Shown here: positions 1 to 5,179 of the stretch, one piece after another
Layout of the letters: the number at the start of each line of letters is the position of its first letter
How positions within the stretch are numbered: the stretch's first letter is position 1
Source: Alphaproteobacteria bacterium
GTDB taxonomy: Bacteria > Pseudomonadota > Alphaproteobacteria > BOG-932 > Roseiterribacteraceae
Direction of reading: 5' to 3'
Length of the DNA: 9,675 nucleotides
Assembly: GCA_903970575.1 (NCBI GenBank)
Contig: CAJCJC010000420.1
Span: 1-9,675, forward strand
The notes under the pieces: model-generated
Seen by the model: only the letters and a program-made list of their open reading frames with translations
The model's database searches: none
Told to the model about the DNA's origin: nothing
Program-made: the position numbers and the translations under genes

Positions 1-372
1 GTTCTGGGCGTCCAGATGCTGAGCCATATTGACCGGCGGGATGGTCAGCGGGCCGATGGCGGCCGGCGTCAGATCGATGACGCGCTTGCCGTCGCGCTGA
101 AGAATATCGTTGTGATGCTTATGGGCGTAGGCCGAGGTGGCGTCGAAGACGATGCCGATGTCCGGATAATTCCTGGACGCGACCAGACCGTCAATGCCGG
201 TAGCGATCGCCTCCAAACCCAGCGCCCGCGCCTTGGCGAGCCCCTCGGACTCCGGATCGATGCCGACGACGGCCACGAGTTCCAGCAGCTTCGACTTATG
301 CACCAGCTTCATCATCAAATCGGCGCCGATATTCCCCGACCCGATGATGGCGGCCTTGATCTTACCCATCAT
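1..372 (-). CDS. Acetaldehyde dehydrogenase (acylating), N-terminal part, cut by window edge
   Basis: This is the first 124 codons of a CoA-acylating aldehyde dehydrogenase of the MhpF/DmpF/BphJ family. The family oxidises acetaldehyde (or propanal) to the acyl-CoA with NAD+, usually in a channelling complex with 4-hydroxy-2-oxovalerate aldolase. The visible part is the Rossmann NAD-binding half: it begins [15 protein letters not shown], giving the GxGxxG dinucleotide loop at residues 10-15, followed by [10 protein letters not shown] and [12 protein letters not shown]. The frame is open at position 1 and ends in HLDAQN. Family members carry the catalytic-cysteine motif (TCGGQ) just after this point, so it lies outside the window. 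Two ATGs are adjacent, at 372 and 369; the second gives the usual family N-terminus, and GGAGAG lies 5 nt upstream of the first. The gene starts 24 bp after the hydratase stop, so it is very likely the third gene of the same operon. The natural substrate cannot be told from this fragment. Confidence 0.93.
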   Translation of the reverse strand, partial: MMGKIKAAIIGSGNIGADLMMKLVHKSKLLELVAVVGIDPESEGLAKARALGLEAIATGIDGLVASRNYPDIGIVFDATSAYAHKHHNDILQRDGKRVIDLTPAAIGPLTIPPVNMAQHLDAQN

Positions 373-396
373 ATTATCTCTCCGACGCGCGTGTCT

Positions 397-1188
397 TTAA
401 GCAAAATGGATGGAGGCGGCGCCGACGCCCTCCAGCTCCATTGTGAAACTATCTCCGGGACGCGCGGGCTCCAACGGCACCAGGGAGCCCGAGAGAACGA
501 TATCGCCCGCGAGCAACGTGACGCCATAGGGGCCCAGCGTGTTGGCGAGCCAGGCGACCGCCTGCAGAGGCGATCCCTGGACCGCCGCGCCAAAGCCTTC
601 GCTCAGCGGAGCGCCGTTCTTGGTGACGACGACCTTCAGCGCGGCGAGGTCGAAATCGCGCGGGTTCGCCCGGGCCTCGCCCAGCACGAACACGCCGCAG
701 GACGCGTTGTCGGCGACGGTATCGACGATCTTGATCTTCCAGTCGGCGATGCGGGAATCGACGATCTCAAAGCACGGCGCGATGAAGTCCGTGGCGTCCA
801 GCACATCCTGCATGCCGATTCCCGGTCCGCGGAGGTCCTTCCCAAGCACGAAAGCGATCTCGGCCTCCGCCCTGGGCTGGATCAGGCCCTGGGCGATTTC
901 CACGGTCGCGCCATCGGCGACGTGCATGGCGTCGGTCAGAAAGCCAAAGTCAGGCTGGCGGACGTTCAGCATATCCTGCACGGGCTGGCTGGTGACGCCG
1001 ATCTTCTTGCCGATCACCCGTTCGCCGTCGGCCAGACGCAGATCGAGAAATCCCAGCGAAATCTTATAGGCGTCATCGATCCCGAGTTCCGGCGCCCGCG
1101 CGCTGATCGGCTGGATCGTCCGGCGAGCCCTCAGCGCGTCATAAAGCTCGCGGCTGAACGCGCCGAGATCGGCGATGTCTTCCATCAT
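397..1188 (-). CDS. 2-oxopent-4-enoate hydratase (2-hydroxypenta-2,4-dienoate hydratase)
   Basis: This 263-residue protein has the normal length for the MhpD/DmpE/BphH/TesE hydratase family (fumarylacetoacetate-hydrolase-like fold). It would add water to the 2-hydroxy-dienoate released by the upstream hydrolase, giving the 4-hydroxy-2-oxoacid that the aldolase then splits. Family landmarks are present: GKKIG at 60-64, PRAEAEIAF at 105-113 with presumed Mg/Mn ligands E108 and E110, the third ligand E141 in CFEIVDSRIADW, and VQGSPLQAVAWLAN at 203-216. The start ATG (1188) directly abuts the TAG stop of the upstream hydrolase (1191-1189), and a second ATG follows at 1185. Either could be used, and translation is probably coupled to the hydrolase. 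Nothing is missing or broken. Whether the pathway is for phenols, biphenyl-type compounds or steroid ring A cannot be decided from the sequence alone. Confidence 0.93.
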   Translation of the reverse strand: MMEDIADLGAFSRELYDALRARRTIQPISARAPELGIDDAYKISLGFLDLRLADGERVIGKKIGVTSQPVQDMLNVRQPDFGFLTDAMHVADGATVEIAQGLIQPRAEAEIAFVLGKDLRGPGIGMQDVLDATDFIAPCFEIVDSRIADWKIKIVDTVADNASCGVFVLGEARANPRDFDLAALKVVVTKNGAPLSEGFGAAVQGSPLQAVAWLANTLGPYGVTLLAGDIVLSGSLVPLEPARPGDSFTMELEGVGAASIHFA

Positions 1189-2019
1189 CTACTCCGCCAG
1201 GAAGTCCAGGACGGTGCGATTGAACTCGTCCGCGTATTCGACCATGACCCAATGCCCGCAGGCGGCGTGCATGACGAAACGCGAATTCGGGCATGCCTCC
1301 AATATCTTGATGTAACCGGTGTGGGGGCAAAACGCATCCTGTATGCCCCAGAATCCCAGGATCGGGGCCGTGATCTCGGACAATCGCGGCGACAGATCGG
1401 GCACGCGCATACGGCCGAACACGTCCTTGGATTGGGTCTTCAGGACTTCATAGCGTTCGTCGACCAAATCGGGCGTGATGTGCCGGGGGTCATGGACCAG
1501 CAGCTTCAGCAATTCTTGCAGGCCGTCGCGATCCACGCCCTTTGCCGATCCCTGGGCCATCTTGAGAATGCCGCTCATGGCGAAATAGGCCTCGCGCTGC
1601 TCGATGCCGCCCGGCGCCATCAAGACGAGCTTTTCGACCAGTTCCGGCCGCTTCAGCGCGATGTCGAGCGCGACCGCGCCGCCCAGAGAGTTGCCGACCA
1701 GAGTGGCCTTGGTGACGCCGTTTTCTTCCAGAAGCTCGAGCAGCGTGTCGCTGAACAGGTCGAGCGTGTAATCCACGTCGCTGAGCTTTGACGACCATCC
1801 ATAGCCGATGAGATCGGGCACGATAGACCGATAGCCGGCTTGGCCGATCACGGGATAATTCTGCTTGAAATTGCTGTGACCGGAGGCGCCAAGGCCGCTG
1901 CCATGGATAAAGACAACCGCTTTCCCCTCGCCGATCTCGCGCCAAGCCATGGTGTGGCCGGATTTCACCTGGACCGTCGACGCTTCCTTCGGCAGAGACG
2001 CAACATCGATGGACTGCAT
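1189..2019 (-). CDS. Alpha/beta hydrolase, meta-cleavage product (C-C bond) hydrolase
   Basis: This 276-residue alpha/beta hydrolase resembles the MhpC/BphD/DmpD/TesD group, which cut a carbon-carbon bond in the 2-hydroxy-6-oxo-dienoate made by extradiol ring cleavage. The oxyanion-hole segment HGSGLGASGHSNF starts at residue 39. The nucleophile elbow GNSLGG has Ser111, the acid is Asp228 in FWGIQDAF, and the base is His256 in CGHWVMVE. The family motif is usually GASGWxNF; here histidine replaces the tryptophan. ATG at 2019 is preceded by AGGGGAA about 5 nt away. It is the first gene of the minus-strand catabolic operon: the hydratase begins immediately at its stop codon and the aldehyde dehydrogenase follows, the standard hydrolase-hydratase-dehydrogenase order. 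That order supports a ring-fission hydrolase over a generic esterase. The exact substrate is unknown. Confidence 0.88.
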   Translation of the reverse strand: MQSIDVASLPKEASTVQVKSGHTMAWREIGEGKAVVFIHGSGLGASGHSNFKQNYPVIGQAGYRSIVPDLIGYGWSSKLSDVDYTLDLFSDTLLELLEENGVTKATLVGNSLGGAVALDIALKRPELVEKLVLMAPGGIEQREAYFAMSGILKMAQGSAKGVDRDGLQELLKLLVHDPRHITPDLVDERYEVLKTQSKDVFGRMRVPDLSPRLSEITAPILGFWGIQDAFCPHTGYIKILEACPNSRFVMHAACGHWVMVEYADEFNRTVLDFLAE

Positions 2020-2229
2020 GTTTTCCCCTGTTGTGAGACTGCGAAACCCACCGGTCTCGCCCGCGCTCTTATGGCAAGTACGTAGCGTGTCTTGCCGCCT
2101 GTTACGAGTCCTCGCATAGCGCGACGCCGTGCAAGAGGCGAGAGGTTCCCCTTGATCGCCCTTGAATGGGATGGTTATGTGGCCGCCGGACGCAAGAACT
2201 GGCGCCGACCTTGGGGAGAAGCTCTGACG
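2020..2229. promoter_or_regulatory. Divergent intergenic region between catabolic operon and sulfotransferase operon
   Basis: These 210 bp separate two divergently transcribed operons and should hold both promoters. The clearest structure is an inverted repeat at 2073-2096 (GGCAAG, 12-bp spacer, CTTGCC), the layout of a dimeric regulator site. A weaker one pairs GAGAC (2035-2039) with GTCTC (2054-2058). Repeats this short can arise by chance in 200 bp. On the plus strand TTGATC (2152-2157) followed after 17 bp by TTATGT (2175-2180) is a poor promoter candidate. No convincing -35/-10 pair was found for the minus strand. The frame of the sulfotransferase runs open back to a TTG at 2092, but that stretch is arginine-rich and unlike the family, so it is treated as non-coding. 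Confidence 0.35.
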
Positions 2230-3402
2230 ATGAACGCCTTACCGACCGATAGCGGAACCGACTTGTTGCAGGTCGACTCTATCCTGGCCGAGGCGAGCCA
2301 CCAGACCGGGCTGACCGATTTCGGCGATCGCTGGTTCGTGGAGCCGATGAGCCATCTGCTGAATTCGATGCGGCACGAGGCGCATCTGAGCCCGACGGGA
2401 ATCGCCATTCAGCGGGGCCGCATGGTGCATGGGCTCGTCAGCCGTCTGAGATTGATGGACGCGATCAAGCGCAACCCGGAAATCCTTGACGAAGAGGTCA
2501 CCGTCGCGGGCGTGATCGTCGGCCTGCCGCGTACGGGCAGCACCCTGTTCCATCGGATGCTGTCGGTCGCGCCCGGCGTAAACACCATCCGCTGGTTCGA
2601 AACGCAGTTCTACGCGCCCTTCGCGGGGGAAGAACGCGGCAATCCGGTGGAGCGCCGGCGACTCGCGACCGAGGTAATGGATGGCTATGTCAAAGCCGGG
2701 ATGATGTCGATCCATCCCTTCGCGATCGACGCGCCGGACGAAGAGATCATCATCATGGATCAGTTCTTCGTCGGCACCATGCCGGAGTCGTCGATGTATG
2801 TTCCGGCTTACTCGGAATGGCTTGGCTCGTTCGACCACAGCCCGGCCTATGAAGAGTTGAAGACGATTTTGAAATTCTTTCAGTGGCAAGATGTTGGACG
2901 ACAGGGCAAACGCTGGGTGCTGAAGACGCCAGGCCATTTGCCGACCCTGGACGCGCTGTTCGCGGTCTTCCCGGAGACGCTCGTGATTACGACGCATCGC
3001 GACCCGATCCAGACCGTGCCGTCTTATTGCAGCATGGTGAGTTCGCTGCATCACATGAATTCGGAAGCCGTCGACGAGGTTCAGGTTGGCCAGTTCACGG
3101 AAAAGCGCTGGGCCGGATTCCTGGAGCGCTACGCGGCGGCGCGGGAGCGGATCGGGACGCATCGTTTCATCGACATCAAATATGAGGATTTGCTGAAATC
3201 CCCCGTCGAGCAGGCGCGGCCGGTTCTGGCGCGTCTGGGCTTGCCAATGACGCCGGACGTGGAAAACGCGATGACCGAGTGGCTGGGGGAAAATGCGCGG
3301 GAAAAGCGGGCGGCGCATCATTACACGATGGAGCAGTTCGGCATCTCGACCGAAGAACTGGAACAGGATTTCGCGTCATACCGGGCGCGGTTCATTCAGT
3401 AA
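2230..3402 (+). CDS. Sulfotransferase family protein (PAPS-dependent)
   Basis: This 390-residue cytoplasmic sulfotransferase of the Sulfotransfer_3 type would transfer sulfate from PAPS to a hydroxyl or similar acceptor. The 5'-phosphosulfate-binding loop is GLPRTGST at 98-105. The 3'-phosphate-binding segment is THRDP at 255-259 (Arg257) with Ser265, and LKTPGH at 231-236 and FIDIKYEDLL at 313-322 are also typical. No signal peptide or membrane segment is seen. ATG 2230 is chosen because the protein then begins with the usual N-terminus running into EASHQTGLTDFGD, and GGGGAG lies 11 nt upstream. A longer TTG start at 2092 would add 46 unlike residues. The DUF1214 gene starts 26 bp after the stop, so the two are probably co-transcribed. 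The acceptor is not known. The position opposite a meta-cleavage operon hints at an aromatic or steroid substrate, which is inference. Confidence 0.88.
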   Translation: MNALPTDSGTDLLQVDSILAEASHQTGLTDFGDRWFVEPMSHLLNSMRHEAHLSPTGIAIQRGRMVHGLVSRLRLMDAIKRNPEILDEEVTVAGVIVGLPRTGSTLFHRMLSVAPGVNTIRWFETQFYAPFAGEERGNPVERRRLATEVMDGYVKAGMMSIHPFAIDAPDEEIIIMDQFFVGTMPESSMYVPAYSEWLGSFDHSPAYEELKTILKFFQWQDVGRQGKRWVLKTPGHLPTLDALFAVFPETLVITTHRDPIQTVPSYCSMVSSLHHMNSEAVDEVQVGQFTEKRWAGFLERYAAARERIGTHRFIDIKYEDLLKSPVEQARPVLARLGLPMTPDVENAMTEWLGENAREKRAAHHYTMEQFGISTEELEQDFASYRARFIQ

Positions 3403-3428
3403 TCTCGGTTTCCTGGGAGGGCGGACTC

Positions 3429-4538
3429 ATGCCAATCGACAGTGACGTCTCGGCGCGCGTGATGAGCGGCAAGAGCTGGGAAGATTTCTGTGACGCCCTG
3501 AAGGAGGCCGGCCAGCAGATTTTGCGGCCCGAGGCTCCGGCGACGGAGCTGGACCGGGCGGAAGGCTTCCGCTACCTGAGCCGGCTGCTGCGGCTTGGGC
3601 TCGAAAGCAAGCTCGAATTCGCGGATACGGATTTTCCCGGCATCTATGCGCTGTCTCACGAGACGGCGAAGATCGGCGCCGATAATCCCGACAACATCTA
3701 TCACAACGCGACCATCGACGGGGCGAAGGAATACCGGCTGACGGGCTCGCGCGGCACGGTTCCATATTTCAGTTGGGCGACGAAAGCAAACCGATACACC
3801 ATCGACGGCACGATGGCGTCGACAGGCGAACTGGACACGGACTCCCTCATCGTCGAGCCGGACGGCACGTTCGAGATCATTTTGAGCCAGACGCGCAAGG
3901 GCAAGAACTGGCTGCCGATGGCGCCGGATTCGACGATGCTGCTGGGCCGTCAGACCTTCCTCGACCGCGCGATGGAAATCCCGGCGACAGCGAAGATTGA
4001 GCGGATCGGCGGGCCGAAGACGCCGCCGCCCTTGTCGGCCGAAACGCTGGACCGGGGATTGCGGGAGGCGGCGCAGTTCGTGACCGCCACCGCGCGCAGC
4101 TTCGCCGCGCTGTCCCAGGATTTTCAGCGCAAGCCGAACGACTGGATCACCACCGAGCAGGAGCATTGGTACAAGATCGGCGGCGACCCGAAGATTTTCT
4201 ATCTGCATATGTACTGGGCGCTTCAACCCGACGAGGCGCTGATCATCGAGGGCGAGGTTCCCGAATGCGCGTTCTGGAACGTGCAGGTCGACAATTACTG
4301 GTGGGAATCCCTCGATTACCGGTATCTGCCGGTGCATGTGAACACGACCACCGCCTTATATAATCCGGATGGCTCGGTGCGCATCGTAATCGCCGCATCC
4401 GATCCGGGGCTGGGCAATTTCATCGGCACGGCAGGACATACGAGCGGCACGCTGCTGCTGCGATGGGTGGATGCCAAGACCTATCCCGTGCCGTCGTGCC
4501 GGATGGTGAAGATCGAGGAACTCAAGGCGTTGAAATAA
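3429..4538 (+). CDS. DUF1214 domain-containing protein
   Basis: This 369-residue protein has a C-terminal DUF1214 domain, roughly residues 255-345. The domain is recognisable from YWALQPDEALIIEG, CAFWNVQVDNYWWESLDYR and the later SDPGLGNFIGTAGHTSGTLL segment. The domain is rich in Trp and Tyr; its biochemical role is not established. The N-terminal half is mixed alpha/beta without recognised motifs. There is no signal peptide or transmembrane segment. ATG 3429 is chosen because GGGAGG lies 8 nt upstream; the frame is open back to 3279, but that part overlaps the end of the sulfotransferase and is shadow. Proteins of this type often occur near sulfotransferase or hydrophobic-compound degradation genes, which fits its place as the second gene of this operon. 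A sterol- or aromatic-related role is a guess from context. No terminator hairpin is visible in the 20 bp before the convergent toxin gene. Confidence 0.82.
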   Translation: MPIDSDVSARVMSGKSWEDFCDALKEAGQQILRPEAPATELDRAEGFRYLSRLLRLGLESKLEFADTDFPGIYALSHETAKIGADNPDNIYHNATIDGAKEYRLTGSRGTVPYFSWATKANRYTIDGTMASTGELDTDSLIVEPDGTFEIILSQTRKGKNWLPMAPDSTMLLGRQTFLDRAMEIPATAKIERIGGPKTPPPLSAETLDRGLREAAQFVTATARSFAALSQDFQRKPNDWITTEQEHWYKIGGDPKIFYLHMYWALQPDEALIIEGEVPECAFWNVQVDNYWWESLDYRYLPVHVNTTTALYNPDGSVRIVIAASDPGLGNFIGTAGHTSGTLLLRWVDAKTYPVPSCRMVKIEELKALK

Positions 4539-4558
4539 GCGCCACGCATAAAGTGAGA

Positions 4559-4891
4559 TTATAGCGGCAATCCCAACTGGATTTTAATCACGCGATCGAC
4601 AGCCTGCATTTCAACGCGTGAAAGGACGCCTATGCGGTTCTTGACCCGCTCCTTAGACGCAGTGGTAAGTTGGTCCGCCATGGCCTTGCTCGCCTTGCCG
4701 GCGACCGTGACGAGCACCTCGCTGGGATATAAGCGCCCAGCATTGCTGGTTAATGGGATAACCTGAACGCGGTTGAGCACCGAATTGGCGAGATCATTGC
4801 TGACGATAATCGCCGGTCTAGTCTTTTGTATCTCCCCGCCCACCGCTGGGTCGAAATCGATCCACCAGACCTCACCGCGACGCACGGTCAC
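4559..4891 (-). CDS. mazF: MazF/PemK-family toxin (endoribonuclease)
   Basis: This 110-residue MazF-fold toxin would cleave mRNA at short specific sequences when freed from its antitoxin. The family signatures are RGEVWW at 5-10, KTRPAIIVS at 23-31 with Arg25 where the catalytic arginine of MazF is expected, and VIPLTS at 44-49 with Thr48 where the catalytic threonine is expected. The C-terminal part ADQLTTASKERVKNRIG is also typical. Length is normal for the family and the frame is intact, so the toxin is probably functional. The start is a GTG at 4891 inside the end of the antitoxin gene (20-bp overlap); a GTG two codons later is an alternative. There is no good ribosome binding site, only GAGG about 14 nt upstream, so translation probably depends on coupling to the antitoxin. 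Confidence 0.93.
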   Translation of the reverse strand: MTVRRGEVWWIDFDPAVGGEIQKTRPAIIVSNDLANSVLNRVQVIPLTSNAGRLYPSEVLVTVAGKASKAMADQLTTASKERVKNRIGVLSRVEMQAVDRVIKIQLGLPL

Positions 4892-5102
4892 TGTCGCCGA
4901 TTAGGGCCTCACTCCATTCGAGCGCTTCTCGTTCGCGCTCTTCATCCATCGCCATCGCGCGATAACCGTCGAGCAGTTCGTCGGAAGCGACATGTGGGCG
5001 CGCCAAATCCTCAAGAAAGCGGCTGATCTTGCGCCGGCCGACGACACGCACCAATCCTTCATAAACCGCTTCGTCAATCGATATGGTCATCCGGCGCTGC
5101 AT
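4872..5102 (-). CDS. Antitoxin of the MazF module (ribbon-helix-helix type)
   Basis: This 76-residue antitoxin would bind and block the MazF toxin and repress the operon. The N-terminal part, with MTISIDEAVYEGL and RRKISRFLEDLAR (about residues 5-35), looks like a ribbon-helix-helix DNA-binding domain. It is followed by an acidic tail, GYRAMAMDEEREREALEWSE, the kind of segment that wraps a MazF dimer. The start ATG 5102 is preferred because GAGGAGA sits 5 nt upstream. The frame is open to 5195, but the longer version would run across the promoter and into the ATPase gene. A second ATG at 5090 is possible but lacks a site. The gene overlaps the toxin by 20 bp. It is a MazE functional equivalent, though not the AbrB-type MazE of E. 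coli. Confidence 0.85.
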   Translation of the reverse strand: MQRRMTISIDEAVYEGLVRVVGRRKISRFLEDLARPHVASDELLDGYRAMAMDEEREREALEWSEALIGDSDRASR

Positions 5103-5107
5103 AACTG

Positions 5108-5114
5108 TCTCCTC
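5108..5114 (-). promoter_or_regulatory. Ribosome binding site of the antitoxin gene
   Basis: GAGGAGA reads on the minus strand 5 nt before ATG 5102. It is a near-ideal Shine-Dalgarno sequence and decides the antitoxin start against the longer open frame. Its strength contrasts with the very weak site of the downstream toxin. Confidence 0.7.
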
Positions 5115-5143
5115 AATGCATATATGCATTATGGTTATATGCA
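5115..5143. promoter_or_regulatory. Probable toxin-antitoxin operator: 16-bp perfect palindrome plus third half-site
   Basis: AATGCATATATGCATT at 5115-5130 is a perfect 16-bp palindrome. The half-site TATATGCA (5121-5128) is repeated in the same orientation at 5136-5143, 15 bp further on. The palindrome overlaps the -10 box and the expected start point of the antitoxin promoter, and the third half-site lies in its -10/-35 spacer. This is the usual layout of an autorepressed toxin-antitoxin operator bound by a ribbon-helix-helix antitoxin. Binding is inferred. The site also lies 37-65 bp upstream of the divergent copper ATPase start, so it could affect that gene as well. Confidence 0.65.
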
Positions 5144-5156
5144 GCGATTGAGACAA
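5128..5156 (-). promoter_or_regulatory. Sigma70-like promoter of the toxin-antitoxin operon
   Basis: On the minus strand TTGTCT (5156-5151) is followed after exactly 17 bp by CATAAT (5133-5128), matching the -35 and -10 consensus at 4 and 5 of 6 positions. Transcription would start near 5121 and give a leader of about 20 nt, just holding the GAGGAGA ribosome site. It overlaps the palindromic operator. Confidence 0.6.
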
Positions 5157-5179
5157 AAGGGCCAGCGGATAGGTTTGCA

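Noticed and set aside
16..1791. A 591-codon open frame on the plus strand
   Set aside because: It lies antisense to the hydrolase, hydratase and dehydrogenase, whose catalytic motifs are clear. Its arginine- and aspartate-rich composition is what the complement of GC-rich genes gives.
2092..2229. TTG-initiated 46-residue N-terminal extension of the sulfotransferase
   Set aside because: No ribosome site, arginine-rich and unlike the family; ATG 2230 gives the normal N-terminus.
2239..3321. A 360-codon open frame on the minus strand
   Set aside because: Antisense to the sulfotransferase, no recognisable domain, composition typical of a shadow frame.
4539..4558. Terminator between the DUF1214 and toxin genes
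   Set aside because: Only 20 bp, no stem-loop or T-tract visible.
5103..5179. CueR-type copper operator upstream of the ATPase
   Set aside because: Looked for a MerR-family dyad between -35 and -10 boxes on the plus strand; none seen. The palindrome present fits the toxin-antitoxin promoter better.
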